Source: Pteria penguin
Taxonomy: Eukaryota > Mollusca > Bivalvia > Pterioida > Pteriidae
Direction of reading: 5' to 3'
Length of the DNA stretch: 64,000 bases
Assembly: GCA_035048485.1 (NCBI GenBank)
Contig: CM068581.1
Coordinates: 64,802,381 to 64,866,380 of the forward strand
This document shows, piece after piece, positions 37,601 through 52,600 of the stretch (its first letter is position 1; every line of letters begins with the position of its first letter). The notes beneath the pieces are model-generated. The model was not told where the DNA came from. It did not search any database and worked only from the letters and a program-made list of their open reading frames with translations. The translations under genes were made by a program, and so were the position numbers.

Positions 37601-40600
37601 TTCTTAAATGCCAAAACATAATAAAAACGGACAAACAGGTAAAAAGAAGTAACTTTGGTGGTTTTTTTAATGTCGCTTTAAACCGGACATTCTGTTATTT
37701 TCTTAAATGGTAAAATGCCAAAATATAATAAAAACGGACAAACTGGTAAAAAGAAGTAACTTTGGTGTTTTTTTAAATGTCGCTTTAAACCGGAAATGCA
37801 AGCAGGCTAACAACATTTTGAATACAGTAGCGCAAACCTGGAATCGAACTTGGATCGATAAAATGCTAGTCAAGTATTTAAACAATAACTGTAATAACTT
37901 TTCAATGTACATTTTGAACGAATATTTTCATATATTTTTCATGAAGTGATATTACATTTCCTGCAGAAAGAATAAACGGTTATTTGCATGCAGTTAAAAT
38001 ACCTTTCTACTCAGAGAGAATCTTCAGTGTCCACTTTCAAAGGGATTATCATAATTCATTAACGTTGGGGAATTTGTTATCAGGGGATTGTCTACATGTA
38101 CCTAAAGCAGCTATAATGTAAAATTATATCATTTACGTGTATAAATCACAGAATAAGCGGTATAAGTGACAGGAATATTGATTGCGCTCAAATTCATGGC
38201 ACATCCTTCCAAGACAGGAACAGAAATCGAGGGAGTTGAAGCATTCATTACAGACCAACTTACTAGAGAAATAATACATACATTACGTTTCTTTACATAT
38301 GCTTTCATAGTAAATCTACAACATAAAAATATGCGGTATGTTTACTGCACTTAGAGTATATACACATAGATCAAAAACCCTCTTATGTAGCTATTGAGCA
38401 ATATAGCTTGTTTAGTCGACAGTCGGTATTAATTAACTACAGAGGACGTTAATAGCTTAATGTGATGAAACATTCACTCCCACACACGCAATACAACACC
38501 ACAAAATTAAAATGCAAACCTTTTATTCAGTTTAACAGCCTGTTTGACCACATCGAACAGAGAGTTCCGTGCCATGACGTCTAAAATCCTTTATACGCTG
38601 ACCACAAATTCAAATAAAAAGTCGAATGGATTCACAAGAACCGCAAAATTATTTTAATGTAACACTTTTCGTTCACTTTTGTCACTGTCAAGATCTTGCG
38701 TGATCTGTTAGTATCCTACAGCATGGGCGGGGTGTATTTGACAGAGACACCTCTCCTAGTGTTATAACGTCATCCCAAGCACGAAACATTGACTAAATCT
38801 GTATGACATATATCCAATAAGAAGGCAGATAGCCTTAAATACCATTCAAATAAGATATGAACCCGTATTATGGGCTATGTTTTATATACTCAAACAGAAC
38901 ATCTTAAAAGTTATCCAATAAGTCATTATATTCCTATCCGAGTGATTGAATTCTTGTACACGCTATTAGTGAGATTTACACGTAGTAGGCTGCGCTTACA
39001 ATATTGCTTTGCACTGATTGAAATAGTTCGATACACACGCCGAGGTTAGGCAGCAGGTAGTGACCGTAAACTTTCTTTATAGCTTTCAATAAGTACGCTC
39101 TGATAAAGGATGGGTATCTGATAAACAATACCATTCTTTTGGTTGAAATATATTCCCTCAAATATGTTTACCGATTTATCTGGGGCAGGCGTGGTGTAGT
39201 GGTTAAGCGCTTTGCTTGCGGCGCCGACGATCCGGGTTCGATTCACGGGTTGCGCCACTATATTTAAGAGGTTGATAACCTCCTGCTTCCATGTCGCGAT
39301 ATAACTAAAATATTGTTGAAAGCGACGTAAAACACCAATGATTCAACCAACCGACCGATTTATCTACATTTTCATTATTTTAGATTACACAATATTAGAA
39401 CTAGTTAATATTTATATACATATATGGGCATTATACAAATGATGGCCACATTTCTGATATATCCTCCTCCGTATTACGTTTCACTCTGATATTTCACACA
39501 CACGCGTACGTGGAGTCAGTATTTAGTAGTAGAAAAAAAACCGCTTTGCCCTGTCCTAGATTTGAAGCTAGACAGAGACAGCAACGAGTAAATGATTCGG
39601 CAAATCGATGGCACAATCGTTCTGCAAGAAATATAATCTCATATATCAAGCAAATAAACAAGTTACGTTCCATACACATGTGCAAGGGGTATTCTTTAAA
39701 TAAACAAGAGGGAACTAATATCCATACCGAAGTGACTTCTCAACATCATGCTTCTTATATAAGTGAATAAGACGTTCGAGAATTGTATATCATATACACG
39801 AGTATTAAAAGTAACGTCATCAAACTGCACAATATAAGCGAACATCGAATGCTGATCAACACGATCCATTACATGCGACTGGTATAAGTCACTTACAAAC
39901 AATATGATTGACATAGAAATGACTTACAAGCAACATGCTTCACACACAAATGACTTTGAGAGGTATAAAGGAAGAGAAGAATGAATATGAAATACACATT
40001 TGATATAATACACTTAAAACATGCAGACACATATCAAAAGCAACATACACATGCAATAGGTATGACTTAACTACAACCTGCCATTACATCTAAATGATAC
40101 AGAGTCATAAAGGATAAATTCATAGGTAACATAAAGGACTTATTTACTAGTGACAATGGACATAAATATACGTGATAAATAACAAATCCGTATATGACAT
40201 AGGACATATCGATACGTGATAAATAACATATCCGTATGTGTGACATAGGACACATCGATACGTGATAAATAACAAATCCGTATATGACGTGATATCATAT
40301 CCATATGTGACATAGGACATATTGATACGTGATAAATAACATATCCATAAGTGACATAGGAAACATCGATACGTGATAAATAACATATCCATAAGTGACA
40401 TAGGACACATCGATACGTGATAAATAACACATTCATAAGTGACATAGGACACATCGATACGTGATAAATAACATATCAATATGTAACATAGGACATATCG
40501 ATACGTGATAAATAACATATCCATATGTGACATAGGATACATCGATACGTGATAAATAACATATCCATATGTAACATGGGACACATCGATACGTGATATC

Positions 40601-43600
40601 ATGTCCATATGTGACATAGGACATATCGATACGTGATAAATAACATATTCATAAGTGACATAGGACACATCGATACGTGATAAATAGCATATCCATATGT
40701 AACATAGGACACATCGTTACGTGATAAATAACAAATCCATAAGTAACATAGGACACATCGATACGTGACAAATAAAATATTCATAAGTGACATAGGACAC
40801 ATCGATACATGATAAATAACATATCCATATGTGACACAGGACACATCGATACGTGATATCATATCCATATGTGACATAGGACATGTCGATACGACATAAA
40901 TGACACATAATTAACCAAGGACATAATTAAATGGGAGAAAATCACATCAATGAATGACCATCATAAAGGACAAATTTATAGGAGACAAAGATTAAATCTA
41001 TAATTGACAAAGAACACAACTCTTAAGAGACATTTAGGACACATTTATAAGTGATAAATGACACATATCTAATTGATAAAGGACACACGATCTATCAGTG
41101 ACAGAAGACATATCCCTAAATAACAAAGATCGTAACTATATCGAATCAAGTACACATCTAGTATAAGGATAACTCTGTTACAGTAATAATCACAATAAAT
41201 GACACATAAACGACATACCTATCTTGTCTTGTCAAAAGACAACATAACTCGCCGGCGGAGAATTGTCAGAGGGAAAGCATGTTTTCTTAATTCGACGTCA
41301 AGTTCAAGGTAAAGGTCCAAAGTTAGCCTAATAAGGCTCTGATCACAATAAAATTCCAAGGTCAAGGTCACAAGGTAAAAAGTAATGGTATCAAACGAAA
41401 GATCTTAACATTAGGGACCTATGTGCGAAGTATCAAAGCTCTATTCCTATTGGTTCAAATGATATAGCACAGGCTCAATTTTTTTGAAAAGTAGCTCACC
41501 GCTCAAGGTCACAAGGTCAAAAGTCATGGTATCAAATGAAAACCTCTTGTTATGAGGAACCTATGTGTGAAGTATCAAAGCCCTACCTCTATTGGTTCAA
41601 AAGATACAGCCCGGGTTAAAGTTTTTGAAAAGCAGACTTGTCAAAATCCAAGGTCAAGGTTACAAAATCAAAAGTCATGGTATCAAATGAAAGCTTTTGT
41701 CATGAGGACGCAAGTTCTGTTACTAACTGTTCAAAAGATATTGTCCAGGTTACAGGGGGTTTTGTGCACGATGACGCGGACGCTTACGCGAGGAGATATA
41801 ACTGTACCTCTCCAGACAATTCAGCACGACGACCTAATAAGGATAAATGTATGTAACAGTAAACAAATCAGCAAATGACACATATATACGTGACATAAAC
41901 TTCCATAATTTACAAAAGACATATAGAAATAAGGGGTTACGTCTATACATTATTTGTATGTTACACGAATAATAGAAGTATACGTGACGAAAAGGTTGTA
42001 TTTATAAATGACTAGGAAAAAAGAACCCAAAGTCATGCAGGGTCCCACAGTTTGACTTTGACTTCTGACCTGAAAATCTAAAGTCAAGTTTTTCCTCTCG
42101 GTATGTGAAATTTGAAAGCTATAGATTTAAAACCTTTCAAGTTATCGCATCACAATAAAAGAGCAGACGGACAGAGTGACAACGTGACTCCTTATAGGGC
42201 ATCCAAATCAAGTATAATGACCCTTATAAAGAACACATTTGTTAGTATCGAGGGGCACCTGAATCAACTGGAAAAAAGGAATGTGTTACGTAAAAAGATT
42301 GGATAATGGATAAATCTATAGACAAGAAAAAGTACGGGTATATGTGAATCAGTGAAGAGGACACGTCTTCAAAGTGTGTATGTGACCATGGATACATCTC
42401 TATAGGTGAAATGAATGGAACATTTCAGAAGAATATCTAAAATGACATACTAAGTATCTGAAATCTAAATGGTAACAAATCTACCCAGCACAATAAAATC
42501 ATAGATCTACAAAAGAGATGAATAGTACAATGATAGATCATGATAAGATGTTCAACACAGACCTTAGACTGCATATGCTATCTACAAATGACCCCCTTTA
42601 TGCTAAACCGCGAAGAACCATAATTATCCTTCAAAGTGTAGACGGAAGTAAATACAGTCGACCTAAGAAACAATAAGTTGGTATCATGAAAACAAAAATG
42701 ACGTTTTCAAAATGTGGAAATACCAATGGATAGGAGACGGAGTGGCTTGGAGGAAGAGATGCTCTACTAGTGACCGAGAGGTCCTGGATTTGACTCCAGT
42801 CGTAAGCACAACGGTTTCCTCTTTTCGGATAAGACAGTAAAATATGAGATCCCGTGTCACAGTAGGCGTGGCACGTAAAAGATCCCTCACTGGGTCGGAT
42901 GGGCCTGTTGCATAGGTATAAATATCTATGCAATGCATCAGACAGATGTCGTCACTGTATCCGTGAAATAATCGTGAAGTGACGTAAAACAATAACCAAT
43001 CAATCCATCTCGCCATAAAATCGGTGTATCCAAAAATTTGCAATTTTTTCGTATTTCTAGATTTATTTCGACGAGACTGGTGAATTTCAATCAGATACAT
43101 TCAGCAATAATACCTTGCTAGAATTAATAGTAACATGAAAATATTATGACAAATATGAAATTTGAATGGGAGAAAAGCATAATTGTCAGGAACGATAATC
43201 GTCGAAGAAATAATTTTCAAAATGTCAAATTTAATGCCCACAGATTGTTTTCATATTTAGTATATAGCCACAAAATGTGACCCTCTTTGGAAAAGAGGGC
43301 CATAATTCCTTATATGTAGGTTGCGCAATCTTGCAATTTTCAAAGACGGATCGGGTAACAGGGCTTTAAATTAGTACATTGCAGCATTAAAAGGAACAAA
43401 TATCATACATATGTAAACATTATGCAAACGACCAGCAAAGTCACTTTACCTCCAGCAAAGCACAGTCTTTTCTACATTTTTATGCCGTTTGAATCAACTA
43501 CACGTTTACGTAATTGTATCTTGTGGGCAGAAACAAACATATGCCTGATTCAAATTTATATATTTGACACAAGCCAACAAGCTGAAGAAAAGTTTGTGTA

Positions 43601-46600
43601 TTGCCTTCTTGTGACAGATTTAAGGTAAATATTGCGGCCGTTTTGATTATATATATGATGAATGGATCGGCCGTCAAGATTTAGTGCATTTAAAAATCTT
43701 GCCGGCCGATCCGTTTATCATTATTGCAAGTTTTCGTATTGCAAGGTGTTGTGACCATATAATCAAAACAGGGTCAGGTTTTGCGGCTAACTCTGTTATT
43801 GAGTTACTGTGAATATATTTAACCTATCTGAATTTTAAAATTTTGGATATATTCTACCTGCTGAATTTTATTATTTAAAGTGGCCTATTGAAATTTAAAT
43901 TTTGAGCTAAAATAAAACAAATGACTAGAAAACTGACAAAGTCAGAAGGGCCCGAAGGATGCCTGTCACCATGACCTTGATCTTAATTGGGTACCAGCAG
44001 AAAGGTTTGTCATAAGGAACACAGCTGCCAAATATGAAAGCCTTACTTCTAATGGTTCAATAGTTATGATCAATGTTGAAATTTTTCAATGCAGGTCAAG
44101 GGTCACTGTCAAGGTCACATGATAAAAATTTTCAGTACCAATGTAAAGATCTTGTCGTAAGGAACATACATGCCAAATATGAAATCTCTACCTGTGACAG
44201 TGTATTAGATATAGCCAATGTTAAAAATTGTTTGAATATTCAATGATCCCGATGTATCAAGGGCATGGATTTGGTGGGCAATTAGTGTATACGTTAAGTG
44301 TTTTATTCTAGAATAAGGTTATGGCCAAATGTTAAGTAGAATAAATGTCGACATCAGAAGTACCCGTAACAAGTTCTAGATATTGAAAAAAAACTTATGT
44401 AGGACAGCCACTTTGAATACTGGTCAAATCGGCATTTCATTTAGGTCCAGCTACAAGTCCTTTGCCTATGCTGACCTAAAGTCTCATATCAATAAAAATT
44501 ATCACTGGTAGTCACAAGGGATATGACTATGGTGGCCATTTTGAATATAATACATGTATATCCAAGCGGTTTGATTTTTTACATTGTGAAATTATCTTTT
44601 GAGGGCCAGTTTCAGGTCATACCCTATCATCTAATCAAAGCCCATTGTCAAGAGGGCTTAAAGTAAGAGGACGAGTAACAGTAAGATATTCATGGCCGCC
44701 ATTTAGAACATCGGACGAGTCAATTTTTCTCTGTGGGACCAACTACACGTCATACCTTATCATCAAATCAAGGAACCATTACCACAAGATTTACCGTAGA
44801 GGAGAAAAGCAACCACAAACTTTCAATATGCACGCCATGGTCTTCATTTTGAATATCGCGATCGGACATGTCTGATGTTCATTACAGGCCAACTAATGGT
44901 TATACTCCATTACCTGATCTCCTATGTTCTAAAGGAGTAATCACAAAACAACAGTTTACAGGTGACGAGCTATGCAATAAAAATTGGTAAAATCGAAGCC
45001 AGTTAATCCACAAATAATTCATGTTTTACATCACAGTTTGTAACAACGCACTCTTATATTTACATTCTGTACATTATTTTGTGTATCTAGTTCTGCATTT
45101 ACTGAAAATGATAGCTACAAATCTGAATGAACACGATTTCAGTTTTTACTGTATTGTATAAAAGTTCTGCATATCAAATGTATTCGGTTTACACCTACGA
45201 CATTAGTCATGAATATGTATTAATTATGATACAAGTGATTCTTATTGTGCTGTGTTATATATAACAAGGTATCAAGATTGTAAGGCAAAATAGACGGTCA
45301 GCAAACAGCCTTGCAATTTCAGTTTAGGTATCAAGCATCTTTATGCGCTTTAAACATGTACATGTAATCGAATCCTCAGATATACCGGGGAGGCAATTGT
45401 TCCTTACTGGTTCTGCTTGTAAACGGAAAGCAGGAAGTTCGAAGCCGGTGTTTTGGTTGCATCAGATGTGCAAAATATGCCAAATGGCATTAGGATGCAA
45501 TTTTCCCCAAATACTAATAATACTGGGATAATTCCAAGTCTATACTGTGTATTCTGACTTGTTATCAACCATAGTGTCTACCCTCGAAAGTAAACCCTAC
45601 ATGTTTTTGTTAAAGGGCATCATGTTAATTAATAAAATAGAATAAAATATGACATCACAAGCATAACAATCCAAAGTCCGCAAAACGTCACTTTTTTTTT
45701 GAAATATGGATTGGTGTATACGGAATATCGCAACTATGATAATATCAACGTACACGCGCACTTTTTGTATTATGACGTCTTACACTTATGACGAATGTTG
45801 ACCAAAAAAGTGTCCACATCGAAAAAATGGATTTGGTAGGCGACAACTTGGCGGATTTTAGAAGTTGAAAAATTGCTCACTGCCCATGTGTAGAGACCAA
45901 ATATCATAGAAAAATATTTCTTTGTATAGACCTGATGCTGAAACATACAAGGATGTAATATGAAGAGATTATTACTTGTAGCCATAATAATATATGATAT
46001 TCTTAAAACGGGTATAATCCATCCATTAAAAACTTCAATGCATTAATTCTTCTACTACTGGCTTGTGTCAAGTTTCATCCGATGTAATAAAGACAGCCTG
46101 ACGACAAATGGACAATGGATAAATATCGAGCAGAATAGTTAGCACGACCCATCCTCGGTTGACTCAAATGAGCAACTTCGGGTCAGGTGAGCTAACAAAA
46201 CAAAACTTACCGTAATACATATCGAACATGTCAACGTTACTAAGCCGAGACAAAGTACATTAGATACGGCAAACACATCCATATGGCAGATATATTACAC
46301 TTAATATATACCTATAAAACATTTCTATAGTATGAATAAACCTAACCCATTATTTAGGACAACGTCTTGACAATGTTTAAAACCGGCAAACGACAAATTT
46401 CTTAGCTACCTAGAACTGAGTATTGTACACTCAATTTGGGCTATGTGTTTACCTTTCCTCGTCTACGTCAAGATTCAATTCCTGATAAATTTCCTCACAA
46501 AGTTTCCGGAATTCTTCCATGGGAAGGTCGCGCATTTCCGTGCGGTCGGATACAGCGCTTCTGAGGTACTGCCAGTAGCGTTCCTCCAGCGACCCCATAT

Positions 46601-49600
46601 ATAAATATGATACAAGTCACCTATCAAACTTATCAAAGTCTACGTGCTCACGTTTCTTTATCTTAAACACATAGATATTGCACCAGCAGAAATGGGTCGA
46701 CAAGGAAGGTGGAAAAGATAAAGGCGACGTTTGATTGGTGCACTCTAATCTTGCTTATATCGAACGCGTTATTATGACCTTCAAATGAAAACCATGTACG
46801 GATAAAAGTGTACAATATAGGTAATATATGAAAGGAAAATTTACTCGGGTGTACATGACCAATTAAAGAGTGATGGATGGACAGACAGAAAGACAAACAT
46901 AGGCATATAGACTGACAGATAGATAAACAAACAGACAGATAGGTAGATAGGTAGGTAGAAAAGTACAAAGAAAGATAAAAATAAATACATATACAGAGAG
47001 GCAGACAGACATAGACAGATAGGTAAGATATTGCAGGTGATCATAGTCATCTAAAATGGGTCTAAAGGAAAGGGTATGTGTGGTAGTGATGAAACTGAAC
47101 TTAATATTGAACTGTATGAATATGTCATGCGACTCATATTCATACATTTAAGTGACTGAATTAGTTACGATTTATACCGAAAGTTTGGGGTGTTATTCGT
47201 AAAAATAGATTGATTGTACGCTTGTTTTCCAACCCACGAAAATGGACACAATGTAATTAACAAATAAATTGGATTCACAGGAATGAATGAGAAACGTTAA
47301 AAGCAAACGTCATCGGTAACTGTGCGACTTCAAATTACATTTTTTTCTCTCAAACTCTGATGGAATAAAGATACAATCATCACTTTAACCTTTTCACACA
47401 AAATGTTCGTAGAACACCAAAAACTTCAGCGATAAGTATATTAATTAGAGCTGTCCTTAAGGGACAAATACCCCACGGCAACAAAGTTGAATAACAAGAA
47501 AGTTTCTTAAATGTAAAAAAATTAATAAGAACGGAATTATCTCCCTTCATGACAATCATCATAAATATAATGTCCAGTCCGGGAAAGAATTTGGCTATGT
47601 GTAGACTTTGCCCTTGACCTTGTAGATATAACTTTAGTTCAATGATAGATTAGTTAGTGTTTCATTCAAATCGATCCCATTTCATATACATATACCAGTA
47701 TACATTATACATCCTATATACATCTTTAACAAAGCTTAGTATGTGCGAAGGTACGTATTAAATGCATGTTGTGTACGATTATGTTCTAGAAACCCGTTAC
47801 TGTATAACTTAGAATTTATTGTTTTGCCTTAAATTCCGTAAACATAATATTTGTTTATAATACATAATATTTGTAACGTACATATATCATAATCCTCCTT
47901 CATGGAGTTTTTTTTTTTTCATTTTCGCTTCCTATGGTGACGTAAACAGAAAGAGAAAACGAAGTGCAGAATATAATTATCATTTTTGGAGAGAGAAAAT
48001 TGAGGAAAAAAAAAACGAAATAACGAAAGGACATGGTTCACTTCGTGTGTGACCGAGCTACTTTGACGCTAATTTAGAAACTCCGAACAAAATTCACTTG
48101 GAAACAAGGTTAAATATAATCAGATATCTCAATATTTCAAGTTCATGTACATTTAAATTTTAAATTCAATAAGCTAGTAGAATATAGGTGACACTGAGAC
48201 TATGTAAAGTACTGGAATTTTTCAGTTATGCTGCCCTGCATAAAAATCCTCACACCGTCACACTAGATGTGGAGACACGTTACTATGTAACACGAGATCT
48301 CGCAGACCGGGAAGCTAGTCCCGATTAGACAAAAAATATCAGTTGGTATCGATCTATTCATTCCTGTGTACCCAATGCATTGATTGGTGCAGAGAGTGCC
48401 ATACATAATGTGCTGTTCTTCCTGAGATACGACAATCAAAGAACGATTTATGCCAAATGCATTGCACGAGGTACTTTACGCAAGACAGATTATTCTACTT
48501 TCAGCTTATAGAGGCGAAGAGAGTAGAATTTCTATTGAGCCTATAACTGCTTTCTCAGGAGTTATTTAGATTTGCAACATTAGGAATAAATTCTCTGTAC
48601 AGAGCTTCAAGAAATAAATCTATCATTACATGTCCAATTGAAGCACATGCATGTATTGTTTTTAACTCCTTTTATAAATTAATACATACAAAATAGAAGG
48701 CATTTCTTAGTTCGTTTATTATATCGTATTCTTTTTAACAAAAGAAAAAAAAACCACAGGTAGTATCTGACATCGATTATAATCACATGATAACATCTGA
48801 AAGAACGACAAAATAAAAAGACGTATGGACAGAGCGTAAACACATACAAGTTCTACCATCTCCGATGTTACTCTACACTCCCACTCACCTGACTTCGTCC
48901 ACTTGGTTGGCCGAAAGTCCGAGTTTCTGTAGAAAAGAGTCTGGGATGCTGGGTAAAATTGAGTCCTCCTCTTCTTCCCCGCTCGACTGACTGCCGTTCT
49001 GACATGCGGTAGGGGTGGGGGATCTTCTCGGTAGCGACACTCTAGCTCCGTTTGTTTCTTGACTCTCTGTAAGGTCCGGCATCCTCATGAATTTCATCTG
49101 CTCTCGGCGTTTTACGATGTTATCCTGTAAACAAACCAATAAGGACGTATACTCAAGTACGAGTAAGTGTGTGATTTAGTTACTTAGGAAGGTAAAGTAT
49201 AATTAATTTGAAGGCAATACCATAAGTTATCACTTGGTCACTGCGTGTGCCTGACAAAAGAAAGTAAAATCTCCATTAAACTAAGAAATTAGTAAACTGA
49301 GACTACAAAATCACACAAACACACAACTTCCGACTGACCTCACTGGTAGTAATGTAACAAGAGTTCATTCAAATGTGTATACATGTATACTATACAATAA
49401 CACTTCCTTGATGCACACCAGTACAACATGCAGACTTATGTAAAAATCTAGCACATACAGAAACCGTGGGATGTAGCGAACCATGTAATCGTCAAAAAGG
49501 ACGATTCTTAAGGAAACATACCCTAAAGTAAATTTATACATGGATTCTTGCCAAAATGACCCTGCCGGATGGGAAAGTATAACATGTACAGCATGTGCAA

Positions 49601-52600
49601 TGCTTGTCTCCGTCCAGCTCTATCCATACCATTGCGCTTATTTAAAGCAATAAAACAACGATAATGTGGGATTTTAGAAAAGTATATACAATTTGTCCTT
49701 GACCGGAAAAAACTCACCCTATCGTTCGGTATAACCATCATGCTTTCTGTGAACCGCTGCATTTCATCCATAAGAATTTTTAATAGAGCATCATCTTAAA
49801 GAAGTACTATAACTGTCCTAGTGGGACAAACACACCCTATCCCTATTTTTTCAGCAAACAATTAGAATAACAAAACATCTGTTCATAGGTTAAAATCTAA
49901 TGACACACCCATGTATGAACCCAAGCTACATAACAATAAAGGTCGCGGGGTCGAAATCATAACATCACTATCTAGAGACCTTTCATCATAAGCAAACTAT
50001 AAACAATACCAAACAATTTATTGTTCAAAAGATATACTGAAGTCAAAAAAGTTCTAAAGCAACTGTCAATTTTCAAGGTCAAGGTCACAGGGTAAAACAA
50101 TCTGGATATTACTGGATAGATTTCATCCTGAACAATCCAACTGGGAAATTTCAAAACCATTCCATCCCTCATTCTAAAGATGTAAGCTTTTACATCTTAA
50201 CTTTTGTTATTCACGCTGTGATCTTAACCTTTGATCTTTTGAACTCGAAATTAATCAGCACATTTTTGTCTCACCACGATTCTGTGTATGGATTTTAACG
50301 TGGATATGTGTAAATGGTATTCAGTTATGGTCCGGAAACAATTTTAGTTGTCCATGCTCTGTGACCTCGACTTTTGACATCCTAATCAATAGGACATATC
50401 CTTGACTCAAAGAGTCTGTGTAGGTGTTTCAAGACAATGGGTGTTAAGGAATCCAGCTATGGTCCAGAATCCGTATTTAGCTGTACATATCATGTGACCT
50501 TAATCTTTGACCTCAAAATCAATAGGTCATATCCTTGACTGACGGGAAGTTTGTGTGTAAATTTTCTGACCATAGTAGTAAAGGGGGTTGAGTTAAGCTC
50601 CGGCAACAATACACAAGGAAACTGATTCCTATGTAATCCCTCCCTCCAAAAACTCCTGCTGTTTCCGGAAGAGGGATATAATTACAAAGAAATGTATAAA
50701 CTAACGACATATTCGACTGAGACAAGACCTATAACAGAATTAAAAGAAAGAACATGTACATGTATGTGCATTATGCGCTCAAGACCAATTTCACCTGCTT
50801 TCTTTTCTTTATATAGAGACCACGTTCTCCCTTGGTCAACAATCCCCGACACCTAAGAAATGTATTGGCAGTATCGTGATACGTATCGTGAGGAGCTGTA
50901 TCGTTACATCTCTAACTAGGTATCATTTTCAGTGTGTTATTTTATGGGATACCGCCTACACAGACTGCACAGTTCTCTTGTTTTGATAAAGTGTCGAATC
51001 ATTTTTCAGTTAAAGCATCGTTGTTACATCTACGACTTTTTATATTTAAATCATCAGCAAAATCTATGAATATTAAATGCACCATTTGTCCACTGATCAG
51101 ATGTCGATCCAGAAAACTTGTTGAGGGGTTCCATGCTAGTCACATTTTCCAAGGAGATATTCAATCACGTACAAGACTGTAAATTTATGTATTTTACAAC
51201 GATTGATTGATTTTTGTTTTACGTCACACCACGAATATTTCACGTATATGGTGACGGCATCTGCCTGATGCGGGGCATACAAATTTTGACCTTTGCAAGG
51301 GACCCACCCGAAGCAGTGAGGGATCTTTAATGTGCCATGCATACCACGACACGGGTCCTCGGTTTTTACTGTCTCATCCGAAAGACATGACACCGGCATG
51401 ACCAGAGCGGGACTCGAACCCCGGCCTCCCGATCAGGAGTCCGACGCGATACCACTAGGCCACGCCGGCTTATTTTACAACGAAAAAGTGCCAAGAAAAG
51501 TCCTTACCGAAATCTCGGGGATGGGACAACAGTCCCGAACCCTCATTCCCTCCCTCTAGATGTTACATTTAAATTGTTCGTCCCCTCTATATCCACGCCG
51601 TAGGTTTCGGCGCGTCTTATTTCGAAGCGACTCGGCCCTCACCATTTGTTAGGCATGTAATTTTCCATTAAACCTCCCTCTAAAAGAGTCACCTGTTTCT
51701 TATATTTTCCTACATGAATTTCTCCAATTCTGAGTAACTAATCTCACTCAGTGGGATTAATGAAAGCTGACAGCAAAAAGTATGTTATACGTATCCTATT
51801 ATTACCTTGTTTCGTCTCTCACGACAGGAACAGCAACTTCGTTTACCGGGAACAAATTTGGGAAAATTGTACCAGATAATCAAGAAATCAATGTTTATTA
51901 TTTTAAAATGAATATAAATATTGAAGTCTATAGTATAACGTGAAACATTGTACGCTAGCAGTATTTTTTAAGTTATGGCCGTAATACAAACCCCAAGAAA
52001 TTACTATATGCAGGACAATATAATGAAAATGTCTGATTTTTATTGATTTAGATAATATTTTGTACTTAGTGATTTATTTATTCATATCCATTTCAAATGA
52101 CACTTAATTGTTAATTTTTACGTCAGACGAAGGAATGAAATAGATCATATTACTAATATTAATGAAAACACTGCATTTTCTTAACGGAATTAAAAGCATT
52201 GTTTTTTAAAACTTGATTAACTCTATTTTTTTATATCACTAAGAAGCAAATTCAATAATGAATCAAATATCAAGTAACATCATGGACGTACTAATTTTTT
52301 CACCGTTGATACGGACTGATAGGGATCATTACGTTCTAAGTCATTACTTGATTCGAGCTTCCCTAATTAAACGTGTCAAACATCAAAAATGTACCCATCA
52401 TGTCCATGGATTTTGAAGACATTCAAAGTATCGCGATGATGATTAGAAAAAGCTGATAAGGCGATCAAGGATACTGCAAACAATGGTCAATTACTAACAA
52501 AAGCTAAATCCTGATGGAATAACAAAAATGTGAGTTGGGAACTTAGTTTGTGCATTCTAGTTTGAAAGTTGATTGACATAAATAAAAATATCCACTCTAG

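Larger units (their letters stand above)
49125..51189. other. Intron 1, proximal part
   Basis: It contains a candidate alternative first exon at 49,718-49,771 and an element at 49,803-50,600. The rest is AT-rich. Confidence 0.4.

Noticed and set aside
39182..39260. Functional tRNA gene at the SINE heads (also 23,540, 51,400, 60,890 and 62,610)
   Set aside because: The A and B boxes are there, but they continue into shared SINE bodies with tails and TSDs.
40149..40907. CRISPR array
   Set aside because: The repeats are contiguous diverging tandem units without unique spacers, in a eukaryotic genome.
40140..40908. Long minus-strand frames rich in CYLSRIDVSYVTYGY-type peptides as a repetitive protein
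   Set aside because: They are translations of the 44-bp satellite in successive frames. There is no start context or splice structure and no constraint on one frame.
42631..43100. 138- and 100-codon minus-strand frames
   Set aside because: They fall across an old SINE family 1 copy and overlap each other out of frame.
46663..47147. Minus-strand frames rich in LSVCLSICQSICLCL as a secreted Cys-rich peptide
   Set aside because: They translate the GACA/GATA simple repeat.
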